DNA of 8,024 nt from Pseudomonadota bacterium (GTDB lineage: Bacteria > Pseudomonadota > Alphaproteobacteria > Azospirillales > Azospirillaceae): NCBI GenBank assembly GCA_023412175.1, contig JAEYOB010000040.1, forward strand, positions 1 to 8,024. Reading direction: 5' to 3'. The notes under the pieces are model-generated. The model had not been told where the DNA came from, ran no database searches, and saw only the letters and a program-made list of their open reading frames with translations. Made by a program: the position numbers and the translations under genes. Below, in pieces: positions 1-5,734 of this stretch (position 1 is the first letter of the stretch; every line of letters begins with the position of its first letter).

Positions 1-1002
1 GACAACAACACGACCGGGCGCTTCCTCAACCAGCGCTTCGAGCTGGAGGAAGTGACCGTGCCAGCCGACGGCAGCGTCGAGGAGGCGGTGCGCGACCTTG
101 CCGGCCAGGGGATCCGCCTGCTCGTCGCCGACCTCAGGGGCGATGCGTTGCTCGCCGCCGCCGCGATGCCGGAAGCGCGGGACATGCTGGTCTTCAACGT
201 CCGTGCCCCCGATGACGAGCTGCGCAACGAGCGGTGCCGCGCCAATGTCCTGCACATGACGCCCAGCCGCCGCATGCTCGCCGACGGGCTGGCACAGTAT
301 CTGGCGTTGCGGCGCTGGTCGAACTGGCTGCTCGTGGTCGGACGCACGCCGGAGGATGCGGCATTCGCCGATGCCCTGCGCCGTGCCGCCAAGCGCTTCG
401 GCGCTAAGATCGTGGAGGAGAAGACCTGGACCTTCGAGGACGCCAACCGGCGGGTGGACACCGGCCACGTCACCATCCAGTCGGAAATCCCCACCTTCAC
501 GCAGGGCCGCGAGCACGACGTCCTGGTCGTCGCGGACGAGGCGGACGGGTTCGGCGAGTACTTGCCGTACCGCACATGGCTGCCCCGGCCGGTGGTCGGC
601 ACCCAAGGCTTGATGCCGACGGCGTGGTCGCGCGTGCACGAGCAATGGGGGGCGACGCAGTTGCACAGCCGTTTCGAGCGGCAGGCCGGCCGCTGGATGC
701 GGCCCCGCGACTACACGGCGTGGATGGCCGTCCGTGCGGTGGGCGAGGCCGCGACGCGCACCCGCTCCGCCGATCCGGCGGCGCTGGCGGCGTTCATCCG
801 CGGCCCGGACTTCTCCCTGCCCGCCTTCAAAGGACAGGGTCTGACCTTCCGCGACTGGGACGGTCAGCTGCGCCAGCCCGTGCTGCTCGCGGGTCCGCGC
901 GCGCTCGTCTCGGTCTCACCGCAGTCTGGCTTTCTGCACCAGTTCTCGGAACTCGACACGCTCGGAGACGACCGGCCGGAGAGCCGGTGCCGGGATCGCT
1001 GA
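1..1002 (+). CDS. ABC transporter substrate-binding-like protein of PQQ-dependent alcohol dehydrogenase systems (5' partial)
   Basis: The reading frame is open from base 1, and the first codons (DNNTTGRFLNQRFELEE) already look like mid-protein sequence, so the real start lies upstream; the GTG at 52 is internal. The visible 333 residues resemble type I periplasmic binding proteins of the branched-chain amino acid kind. They match my recollection of the family named as the substrate-binding subunit of PQQ-dependent alcohol dehydrogenase systems (TIGR03863). Recognisable stretches are GEYLPYRTW, VGTQGLMPTAW and the C-terminal LHQFSELDTLG...RPES. It should act in the periplasm, but the signal peptide is off the window. 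Its true ligand is unknown. It is followed after 22 bp by the beta-propeller gene, which fits one operon. The pairing with an exporter-type permease downstream is odd for a binding protein. Family call is firm; function is inference. Confidence 0.88.
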   Translation, partial: DNNTTGRFLNQRFELEEVTVPADGSVEEAVRDLAGQGIRLLVADLRGDALLAAAAMPEARDMLVFNVRAPDDELRNERCRANVLHMTPSRRMLADGLAQYLALRRWSNWLLVVGRTPEDAAFADALRRAAKRFGAKIVEEKTWTFEDANRRVDTGHVTIQSEIPTFTQGREHDVLVVADEADGFGEYLPYRTWLPRPVVGTQGLMPTAWSRVHEQWGATQLHSRFERQAGRWMRPRDYTAWMAVRAVGEAATRTRSADPAALAAFIRGPDFSLPAFKGQGLTFRDWDGQLRQPVLLAGPRALVSVSPQSGFLHQFSELDTLGDDRPESRCRDR

Positions 1003-1024
1003 CAACAAGGAGGGAGAAAACGCC

Positions 1025-1993
1025 ATGTGGATCGCCAGGGGAACCGTCTGCGCACTGCTGAGCCTTGCTGCCACGGACGCGGTTCGGGCCGACACGGTGT
1101 ACGTGTCGAACGAGAAGAGCAACACGATCTCGGTGGTGGACGGGGGCAAGCTTCAGGTGATCGCGACCATCAAGGTCGGACGCCGCCCCCGCGGCATCAC
1201 CTTCAACGAGGACATGACGCGCATCTATGTCTGCGTCGGGGACGACAACCGGATCGACGTGATCGACGTGGCGACGCAGAAGGTGGTTGAACGCCTGCCG
1301 TCGGGGCCCGATCCCGAACTGTTCGTTCTGGAACCGGGTGGGCGCCATCTCTACGTCGCAAACGAGGACGACAACATGGTCTCGGTGGTCGATACCACCG
1401 CGAAGAAGATCGTCGGCGAGATCCAGGTCGGCGTCGAGCCGGAGGGCATGGGAATCAGCCCCGACGGGAAGACCCTGGTGAACACGTCCGAGACGACGAA
1501 CATGGCGCACTTCATCGACACCGCGTCGCATAAGATCGTCGACAACGTGCTGGTGGACGCCCGCCCGCGCGTGGCGCAGTTCACGACCGATGGAAAGTTC
1601 GTCTGGGTTTCCTCGGAAATCGGCGGAACGGTCAGCGTCATCGACGCGGCGACCCGAAAAATCGTCCACAAGATCAGCTTCGCCGTCCAGGGGGTCCCGC
1701 GCGAATCGATCCAGCCGGTCGGCATCGCGATGACGCGCGACGGGCAGCGGGTCTTCGTCGCCCTCGGTCCCGCAAACCGGGTGGCCGAGATCGACGGGCA
1801 GACCTACGAGATCAAGCGTTACCACCTTGTCGGCCAGCGCGTCTGGAACCTGGCGCTGTCCCCCGATGAAAAGCGCCTCTACACGACGAACGGAGTCAGC
1901 AACGACATGTCCGTGCTGGACATGGAGCGTGGCCGGGTCATCAAGTCGGTCGGTGTCGGTGGTGCGCCGTGGGGCGTCATCGTCAAGCCGTGA
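1025..1993 (+). CDS. PQQ-associated YVTN-family beta-propeller protein, exported
   Basis: A 322-residue protein starting at ATG 1025, with a strong ribosome binding site AAGGAGGGAG at 1007-1016. The N-terminus is a short signal peptide (basic residue, hydrophobic core, probable cleavage after AVRA near residue 23), so it is periplasmic. The rest is a run of about seven YVTN/NHL-like blades: VYVSNEKSNTISVVD, IYVCVGDDNRIDVID, LYVANEDDNMVSVVD, a divergent VNTSETTNMAHFID blade, VWVSSEIGGTVSVID, VFVALGPANRVAEID and LYTTNGVSNDMSVLD. This is the pattern of the PQQ-dependent catabolism-associated beta-propeller family (TIGR03866 as I recall it). No catalytic residues can be named; a scaffold or ligand-binding role beside the quinoprotein dehydrogenase is inference. 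The ATPase gene begins 14 bp after its stop. Confidence 0.92.
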   Translation: MWIARGTVCALLSLAATDAVRADTVYVSNEKSNTISVVDGGKLQVIATIKVGRRPRGITFNEDMTRIYVCVGDDNRIDVIDVATQKVVERLPSGPDPELFVLEPGGRHLYVANEDDNMVSVVDTTAKKIVGEIQVGVEPEGMGISPDGKTLVNTSETTNMAHFIDTASHKIVDNVLVDARPRVAQFTTDGKFVWVSSEIGGTVSVIDAATRKIVHKISFAVQGVPRESIQPVGIAMTRDGQRVFVALGPANRVAEIDGQTYEIKRYHLVGQRVWNLALSPDEKRLYTTNGVSNDMSVLDMERGRVIKSVGVGGAPWGVIVKP

Positions 1994-1995
1994 CC

Positions 1996-2004
1996 GGAGA
2001 GGAG
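1996..2004 (+). promoter_or_regulatory. Ribosome binding site deciding the GTG start at 2008
   Basis: GGAGAGGAG lies 3 bp after the propeller gene's stop codon and 3 to 4 bp before GTG 2008 (about 8 bp measured from its 5' GGAG). It favours GTG 2008 over two in-frame GTG codons upstream: 1969, which lies inside the previous gene, and 1990, which overlaps that gene's stop. Neither of those has a good Shine-Dalgarno sequence. Confidence 0.6.
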
Positions 2005-2007
2005 AGC

Positions 2008-2805
2008 GTGGTCCAATCTGAGGCCGCGAGGCCCGAAGCCTCCGCATCGGTCCGCACTGCGTCGGTTGATCCGGTGCTGGCGGTGGAGGGCGTGAGCTAC
2101 AGCTTTGGAGAGCGCAAGGCGCTGGATGGCGTGTCGTTCGCCATTCCGGCCGGACGCTTCACCGTGTTGCTGGGGCTCAACGGCGCGGGCAAGACCACGC
2201 TCTTTTCCCTGATCACGCGGCTGTACAACACGCGGGAAGGAGCCATCCGCGTGTTCGGCTTCGACATGCGCCGCCAGCCCACGCGGGCGCTGGCGCGCAT
2301 CGGCGTGGTGTTCCAGCAGCCCACGCTCGACCCCGACCTGACGGTCATGCAGAACCTGCGCTACCACGGGGGGCTGCACGGCCTATCCCCAAGCGTGATC
2401 GAAGAGCGTGCACGCGAGGAACTGGCCCGCATCGGTCTTGTCGAGCGGGCGGATGAGCGGGTGCGCACGCTGTCTGGCGGGCAGCGCCGCAGGGTGGAGA
2501 TCGCCCGCGCGCTGCTCCACCGGCCGAGCTTGCTGCTGCTTGACGAACCGACCGTCGGTCTGGACGTCGAGTTGCGCCGGCAAGTGCTGGATCACGTGCA
2601 TGACCTTTGCCGCGAGCGGGACCTCGCCGTGCTCTGGGCCACGCACCTGATCGACGAGGCACGGGCGGAGGACGGCGTCGTGATGCTGCACCGCGGACGG
2701 ATCCTTGCCGCGGGGCTGGTGATGGAGGTGTGCGCCGAGGCTGGCGCCGCGACGCTGGAGCAGGCGTTCGGAATGCTGACCGGAGGCGGAGGGGCGTCAC
2801 GATGA
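2008..2805 (+). CDS. ABC transporter ATP-binding protein, PQQ-dependent alcohol dehydrogenase system
   Basis: With the GTG start at 2008 the protein has 265 residues, normal for a single ABC nucleotide-binding domain. All motifs are intact: Walker A GLNGAGKT at about 56-63, Q-loop QQP at 103-105, signature LSGGQ at 155-159, Walker B LLLLDEP at 175-181, and the switch histidine in ATH at about 213. The surrounding text (GVVFQQPTLDPDLTVMQNLRYH, LLDEPTVGLD, LWATHLIDE) is typical of the efflux-type ATPases linked to PQQ alcohol dehydrogenases (TIGR03864). It should energise the ABC-2 permease encoded next, with which it overlaps in an ATGA (2802-2805), indicating translational coupling. The first 20 or so residues are not conserved core, so the exact start is the least certain part. 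The transported substrate is unknown. Confidence 0.93.
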   Translation: MVQSEAARPEASASVRTASVDPVLAVEGVSYSFGERKALDGVSFAIPAGRFTVLLGLNGAGKTTLFSLITRLYNTREGAIRVFGFDMRRQPTRALARIGVVFQQPTLDPDLTVMQNLRYHGGLHGLSPSVIEERAREELARIGLVERADERVRTLSGGQRRRVEIARALLHRPSLLLLDEPTVGLDVELRRQVLDHVHDLCRERDLAVLWATHLIDEARAEDGVVMLHRGRILAAGLVMEVCAEAGAATLEQAFGMLTGGGGASR

Positions 2806-3617
2806 ACGTGCAGCTCTGCTGGCGCTGCCTGCGCAGCGTCGTCGTCCGCGAGGGGCTGCGCTTCGTGCACCAGCGCGAGCGGTTCTTCGCGGCGCTGGTG
2901 CGGCCGCTGGTCTGGCTCGCCATCTTCGCGGTGGGGTTCCGTGCGGTGCTCGGGCTTTCGATCATTCCGCCCTACGAGACGTACATCCTCTACGAGGAGT
3001 ACGTGGTGCCGGGGCTGGTCGGCATGATCCAGCTCTTCAACGGCATGCAGAGTTCGCTGTCCATGGTCTACGACCGCGAGATGGGCAGCATGAAGACCCT
3101 GCTCGTCAGCCCGCTGCCGCGATGGTACCTGCTGGTTTGCAAGCTGCTGGCCGGCGTGCTGGTGTCGATCGCCCAGGCCTATGTCTTCATCGCCGTCGCG
3201 TGGTTCTGGGATTTCCGGCCGTTGCCGCTGGGCTATTTCGCGGTGTTGCCGGCGCTGGTGCTCAACGGACTGATGCTCGGCGCGCTCGGCCTGCTGCTTT
3301 CGTCCTTCATCAAGCAGCTGGAGAATTTCGCGGGAGTGATGAACTTCGTCATCTTCCCGATGTTCTTCGCCTCGTCCGCCCTTTATCCGATATGGCGCAT
3401 TCGGGAAGGCAGCCCGGCCCTGGCGTGGGTTGCCGAGTTGAACCCGTTCACGCACGCCGTCGAACTGATCCGCTTCGCCCTGTACCTGCAACTCAACACG
3501 ACGGCGCTTCTGGCCGTGTCGGCGTCGCTGCTCGTGTTTCTGGGAGGGGCGATCCTGGCCTACGATCCCGGCCGCGGCTTCTGGGCCCGGCGCGGCGGCC
3601 CGGCCGAGCAGGGGTAG
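2802..3617 (+). CDS. pedC: ABC-2 type permease, PedC-like, PQQ-dependent alcohol dehydrogenase system
   Basis: A 271-residue integral membrane protein starting at the ATG that overlaps the ATPase stop codon. About six hydrophobic segments can be read, near residues 31-50, 66-86, 108-133, 143-169, 175-195 and 233-253. Family landmarks include YDREMGSMKTLLVSPLPR between segments 2 and 3, and ELNPFTHAVELIRFALY before the last segment, both typical of ABC-2 exporters (NodJ/DrrB type). The PQQ-linked subgroup includes PedC from the phenylethanol catabolic cluster of Pseudomonas putida, proposed to export toxic alcohol or aldehyde intermediates (TIGR03861 as recalled). The symbol is by family resemblance; substrate and direction in this organism are inferred. 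It is the last gene of the operon, and a 92-bp gap follows. Confidence 0.9.
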   Translation: MNVQLCWRCLRSVVVREGLRFVHQRERFFAALVRPLVWLAIFAVGFRAVLGLSIIPPYETYILYEEYVVPGLVGMIQLFNGMQSSLSMVYDREMGSMKTLLVSPLPRWYLLVCKLLAGVLVSIAQAYVFIAVAWFWDFRPLPLGYFAVLPALVLNGLMLGALGLLLSSFIKQLENFAGVMNFVIFPMFFASSALYPIWRIREGSPALAWVAELNPFTHAVELIRFALYLQLNTTALLAVSASLLVFLGGAILAYDPGRGFWARRGGPAEQG

Positions 3618-3629
3618 AGCCTCCGCGGC

Positions 3630-3654
3630 GGAACGGGGCAGCGTTCCTGCGGTT
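3630..3654 (+). promoter_or_regulatory. Candidate EcfG-type general stress promoter
   Basis: GGAAC (3630-3634), a 16-bp spacer and GGTT (3651-3654) resemble the alphaproteobacterial EcfG consensus GGAAC-N16/17-CGTT with one mismatch in the -10 element. It lies about 55 bp before the start codon of the small charged protein gene, a usual promoter distance. A competing reading is that GGAAC is simply one arm of the inverted repeat GGAACG (3630-3635)/CGTTCC (3642-3647), which could act at RNA level at the end of the permease transcript. The match is short and could be chance. Confidence 0.38.
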
Positions 3655-3667
3655 GATGGGAAGTATC

Positions 3668-3685
3668 CCCGGCTGCGTTGCCGGG
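3668..3685 (+). other. Perfect 6-bp GC hairpin in the leader of the small charged protein gene
   Basis: CCCGGC (3668-3673) and GCCGGG (3680-3685) form a 6-bp stem with a 6-nt loop, ending 11 bp before the GGAGG ribosome binding site (3697-3701). No T-run follows, so it is not a classical intrinsic terminator. It may be a leader structure or a chance GC-rich palindrome. Confidence 0.35.
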
Positions 3686-3709
3686 TGGGACGGAGTGGAG
3701 GAAAACGTC

Positions 3710-3883
3710 ATGCCGGATACCCCCGAAAAGGCCAGGAAGCCTCGTGGCGAGCACAGCGTTCTCGGCAGCAAGGAAGAATTCAAGAAGGACGAAGCGCACG
3801 GGGCGGACGACGAGCAGCGGGACGAAAAGGCGAAGGACGAGATCGGTCACATGGGTGAGGCGTCCCGTCAGAAAGAGCGTTAA
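3710..3883 (+). CDS. Small highly charged, probably disordered protein (57 aa), unknown function
   Basis: The ATG at 3710 is preceded by GGAGG at 3697-3701 (8-bp spacing), and the frame closes at TAA 3881-3883. The 57-residue product starts MPDTPEKARKPRGEHSVLGS and is almost entirely Lys, Arg, Asp, Glu, Gly and polar residues. It has no hydrophobic segment, no cysteine and no signal peptide. That composition resembles hydrophilin-like or stress-induced small proteins. I do not recognise the family, so any stress role is inference from composition and from the candidate EcfG promoter upstream. The open frame extends back to 3122 only because it shadows the permease gene; the real start is set by the ribosome binding site. 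It is not part of the permease operon by spacing (92 bp). Confidence 0.72.
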   Translation: MPDTPEKARKPRGEHSVLGSKEEFKKDEAHGADDEQRDEKAKDEIGHMGEASRQKER

Positions 3884-3890
3884 GACATGC

Positions 3891-3947
3891 GGTGATCTTT
3901 CTGTGTGCGGCCCGTGTTCCAATATGGAGATGAACGGCCGCATCACC
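3891..3947 (+). terminator. Interrupted inverted repeat after the small charged protein gene, possible terminator or structured RNA
   Basis: Starting 7 bp after the stop codon, three nested arms pair in order: GGTGA (3891-3895) with TCACC (3943-3947), TGCGGCC (3906-3912) with GGCCGCA (3936-3942), and GTTC (3916-3919) with GAAC (3932-3935). One arm carries bulges of 10 and 3 nt; the 3' arm is continuous. There is no strong T-run after it, only TGTTGAGTGTT, so factor-independent termination is uncertain. Confidence 0.35.
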
Positions 3948-3972
3948 TGTTGAGTGTTGGTGAGGCCTGAGC

Positions 3973-4031
3973 GTTGTCTGGCAGGAGTGTTCGCTGGATT
4001 CCGTGGAACAACGCCGGGCCTCCCAGACAAC
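3973..4031 (+). other. Long inverted repeat just upstream of the ribosome binding site of the exported repeat protein gene
   Basis: GTTGTCTGG (3973-3981) pairs perfectly with CCAGACAAC (4023-4031). After one C-C mismatch the pairing continues as AGG (3983-3985) with CCT (4019-4021). The right arm ends 3 bp before the GGAGG ribosome binding site (4035-4039) of the ATG at 4049. If transcribed, it is a leader hairpin placed to influence translation or mRNA stability; as DNA it could be an operator. The 9-bp perfect arm is unlikely by chance at this spacing. I see no convincing promoter in the same gap. Confidence 0.5.
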
Positions 4032-4048
4032 ACTGGAGGAACGTCCCC

Positions 4049-4429
4049 ATGAAGGACCTGCGAAGCGCATCCATCACATCCGCGCTTGCCCTTGCCTTGG
4101 CCGTGATGGCACTGCCGGCGGCGGCCCAATCGCCATCCCAGAGCACCACGACGACCCAGGGAACGGGTGCGGCCACCGGCAAGCTGCCGGACGAATCGCT
4201 GGCCGGCCAGCGGCAGGGGGCCATCGGCGGCGGTTCCGTCTCCCAGGGCGATCAGAGCGGCTCGTCTGGTTCGTCCGGCTCCTCGACTGCGACGCCGACC
4301 GGAAAGCTGCCGGATGAATCATTGGCCGGCCAGCGGCAGGGCACCATCGGCGGCGGTTCTGTCAGTCAGGGCGGCAGCGGTTCGACGGGCGGGGCTACCG
4401 AGAAACCGAAGCAGGGCTCGGGACAGTAG
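4049..4429 (+). CDS. Exported small repeat protein (126 aa), unknown function
   Basis: ATG 4049 has GGAGG at 4035-4039 (9-bp spacing). The 126-residue product begins with a clear signal peptide: MKDLR, a hydrophobic Ala/Leu core, and AAA-Q cleavage near residue 26. The mature part is low in complexity and contains two copies of a 25-residue motif, TGKLPDESLAGQRQG followed by A or T, then IGGGSVSQG, at residues 43-67 and 84-108. Ser/Gly/Thr-rich linkers separate the copies, and the C-terminus is basic and polar (EKPKQGSGQ). There are no cysteines in the mature part and no membrane anchor, so it is likely periplasmic or secreted. I know no domain with this motif. The 3' end overlaps the last 35 bp of mfnB on the other strand. 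The earlier in-frame GTG at 3974 is rejected because it lacks a signal peptide context and a ribosome binding site. Confidence 0.8.
   Translation: MKDLRSASITSALALALAVMALPAAAQSPSQSTTTTQGTGAATGKLPDESLAGQRQGAIGGGSVSQGDQSGSSGSSGSSTATPTGKLPDESLAGQRQGTIGGGSVSQGGSGSTGGATEKPKQGSGQ
4175..4249 (+). repeat. Coding repeat copy 1 (25 codons) in the exported small protein
   Basis: Encodes TGKLPDESLAGQRQG-A-IGGGSVSQG. It differs from copy 2 at 10 of 75 bases but at only one residue (Ala for Thr). Confidence 0.9.
4298..4372 (+). repeat. Coding repeat copy 2 (25 codons) in the exported small protein
   Basis: Starts 123 bp (41 codons) after copy 1, in the same frame. Eight codons differ between the copies and seven changes are synonymous, including a TCC/AGT serine switch. 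Confidence 0.9.
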
Positions 4430-5144
4430 AACGCTTCGGCTCCCGAGGATCGCCGGCGGGTGCCGGCATGGCGGAACGGACGGCGGCCAGGGCGGCCGGA
4501 TCCAGCGCGCCTCTCCGGTCTCCGCCGGCGCACAGGGCGGTACGGAAGCCGAGATAGTCGGGTTCGCACCGCCGCAGCACCGGAATGTCGGACAGGGTCA
4601 GTGAGCCGGCAAGACCGGTCAGCAGTCCGAGGGTGCGTGCCTCATCGATGAAGCGCGTCAACTCGCCAGGCGTTCTATGGCGAAGCAGTCCGCCCGCGTT
4701 CTTCCCGGCGGTATCGAGCATCGCGCCGACGAAGCCGGCCCGTGCGACCTCGGGCAGCAAACGGGCGTCCGGCCAGAGGTCGGCGAAGAGGACGGCGACA
4801 AGGCGAGTGCCCCGCCGTGCCTCCGGCGCCAGCGCGGCGAGGCAGCCGCCCGGATCATCGGTGGGAAACAGGCCGACCTTCACGTAATCCACGCCGCACG
4901 AACGCGTTTCGGCCACCTGTGCCGCCACGATCGTCGGTACCATGGGCAGGTCGCCGATGGTCGCGCTCAGCGGCGGGCGGGCCGGCCACGAGCGGGCCAG
5001 CGCAACGGCCGAGGCGATGCGCTCCTGCGGCCACGCGCCGAGCGCGCCGGCCGTAGGGTCCTTGAGGTCGAGGATGTCCGCCCCGCCCCGCGCCGCCAGG
5101 ACGAGTTCCTCCAGGTCGGCGACACTGGCCAGGAGGCGGGTCAT
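4395..5144 (-). CDS. mfnB: (5-formylfuran-3-yl)methyl phosphate synthase (MfnB, DUF556)
   Basis: MfnB condenses two glyceraldehyde-3-phosphate molecules into 4-(hydroxymethyl)-2-furancarboxaldehyde phosphate, the first furan intermediate of methanofuran; bacterial methylotrophs make the related methylofuran. The 249-residue protein opens with MTRLLASVADLEEL and shows the family signature ADILDLKDPTAGALGAW (residues 22-38). Lys28 corresponds to the Schiff-base lysine, and a second candidate lysine is Lys148 in DTAGK. DYVKVGLF (86-93) and DYLGFRTALCAGGDR (196-210) match the TIM-barrel phosphate-binding end. The ATG at 5144 overlaps the upstream DUF447 stop in an ATGA and has GGAG 8 bp ahead. 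Residues after about 226 are a Pro/Ser-rich tail without family resemblance; it runs 35 bp into the convergent gene and is probably non-essential. It is the last gene of the minus-strand operon. Confidence 0.92.
   Translation of the reverse strand: MTRLLASVADLEELVLAARGGADILDLKDPTAGALGAWPQERIASAVALARSWPARPPLSATIGDLPMVPTIVAAQVAETRSCGVDYVKVGLFPTDDPGGCLAALAPEARRGTRLVAVLFADLWPDARLLPEVARAGFVGAMLDTAGKNAGGLLRHRTPGELTRFIDEARTLGLLTGLAGSLTLSDIPVLRRCEPDYLGFRTALCAGGDRRGALDPAALAAVRSAMPAPAGDPREPKRSTVPSPASVSR
4406..4447. other. Two interleaved inverted repeats across the convergent gene ends
   Basis: CCGAAGC (4406-4412) pairs with GCTTCGG (4433-4439), and CTCGGGA (4417-4423) pairs with TCCCGAG (4441-4447). 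The arms run in the order A, B, A', B', so the two 7-bp stems are either alternative hairpins or a pseudoknot. They span the stop codon of the exported protein gene (4427-4429) and the last codons of mfnB. A role in ending or separating the converging transcripts is plausible, but there is no T-run. Confidence 0.45.
4452..4467. other. GCCGGC-GGGT-GCCGGC hairpin near the 3' end of the plus-strand transcript
   Basis: A 6-bp stem with a 4-nt loop, 22 bp after the stop of the exported protein gene and inside the mfnB coding region. No T-run follows on either strand. Because GCCGGC is self-complementary and common in high-GC DNA, this may be chance. Confidence 0.25.
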
Positions 5145-5734
5145 GCGGCGCTCTCCCTTCCAGCGTGGTCTTCGGCGGCGCGATGCTCAGCGATGCGGTC
5201 GAGCAGCCAGCCCCAGGCCTCCAGCTCGATCGGGCCGGCGGTCTTGCCGATGGCGATCGACAGGTACTCCATCTCGCGGTCGATCTTCTCGGCCGGGAGC
5301 AGATGCAGGCGGCTGACCAGGATGGCCCCCTCGATCACCGCGGCCTGCGCCCGGTTGAAGCCGCGGAAGGGACGATGGTTGACGAGGTGGACTGTCCGGC
5401 ACTCCAGGCGTGGGCGTACGGCATCCTCCTCGATGGCGACCACCTCGACCTCCTCGTGCGCCAGCGCGCCAACGAGCACGGCGCTGCGGATGCGGTGCGC
5501 CGGTTCGGTGGGCCATTGGCGACGGCGGCCGGTCACGCAGCCAGCGAACACCCGGACGTCGTCGGTGACGTTGACGACCGCGCATCGGGTGGCGAGAAGG
5601 TTGTCCAGCGTGCGGGACGGGCGGAAGGGGGCCAGCACGTAGCCGCTTCCGGCCACGGTGGCACCCATTGGGGCGACATGGACGTTTCCTTCCGCATCGC
5701 AGCTTGTGATGATCGTCTCGCGGATGAAGGTCAT
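5141..5734 (-). CDS. DUF447 family protein, C1-carrier cofactor cluster
   Basis: A 197-residue protein that I recognise as DUF447, a family shared by methanogens and H4MPT-using bacteria. The N-terminus, MTFIRETIITSCDAEGNVHVAPMG, looks like the flavin-reductase-like split-barrel start of that family (ITS...G..HVAPMG), followed by LAPFRPSRTLDNL and AVVNVTDDVRVFAG. Later conserved-looking stretches are RLECRTVHL and RPFRGFNRAQAAVIEGAILVSRLHLL. No signal peptide or membrane segment is visible, so it is cytoplasmic. The reaction is unknown; a flavin-dependent or binding step in methanopterin or methylofuran synthesis is inference from fold and context. It overlaps both neighbours by 4 bp (ATGA at 5731-5734 and 5141-5144). 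The upstream ribosome binding site is weak (a G-run), so translation is probably coupled. Confidence 0.87.
   Translation of the reverse strand: MTFIRETIITSCDAEGNVHVAPMGATVAGSGYVLAPFRPSRTLDNLLATRCAVVNVTDDVRVFAGCVTGRRRQWPTEPAHRIRSAVLVGALAHEEVEVVAIEEDAVRPRLECRTVHLVNHRPFRGFNRAQAAVIEGAILVSRLHLLPAEKIDREMEYLSIAIGKTAGPIELEAWGWLLDRIAEHRAAEDHAGRESAA

Noticed and set aside
971..988. ACCGGC/GCCGGT hairpin near the end of the binding-protein gene
   Set aside because: A short GC palindrome inside coding sequence without T-run; expected often at this base composition.
827..2047. Long minus-strand open frame (406 codons) opposite the beta-propeller gene
   Set aside because: It is an antisense shadow in high-GC DNA: rich in Asp, His, Arg and Val without any domain, while the plus strand carries a clear signal peptide and YVTN blades.
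2592..3491. Minus-strand open frame (299 codons) opposite the ATPase and permease genes
   Set aside because: His/Arg/Gln-rich shadow translation without domains, antisense to two genes with intact family motifs.
3884..4048. Sigma-70-like promoter (TTGAGT at 3950-3955) before the exported repeat protein gene
   Set aside because: No acceptable -10 hexamer at 16-18 bp spacing (the position reads GTTGTC), and GGAAC at 4005-4009 lacks a CGTT partner.
4677..5642. Plus-strand open frame (321 codons) opposite mfnB and the DUF447 gene
   Set aside because: Crosses two well-supported minus-strand genes and has no motif; a composition artefact.
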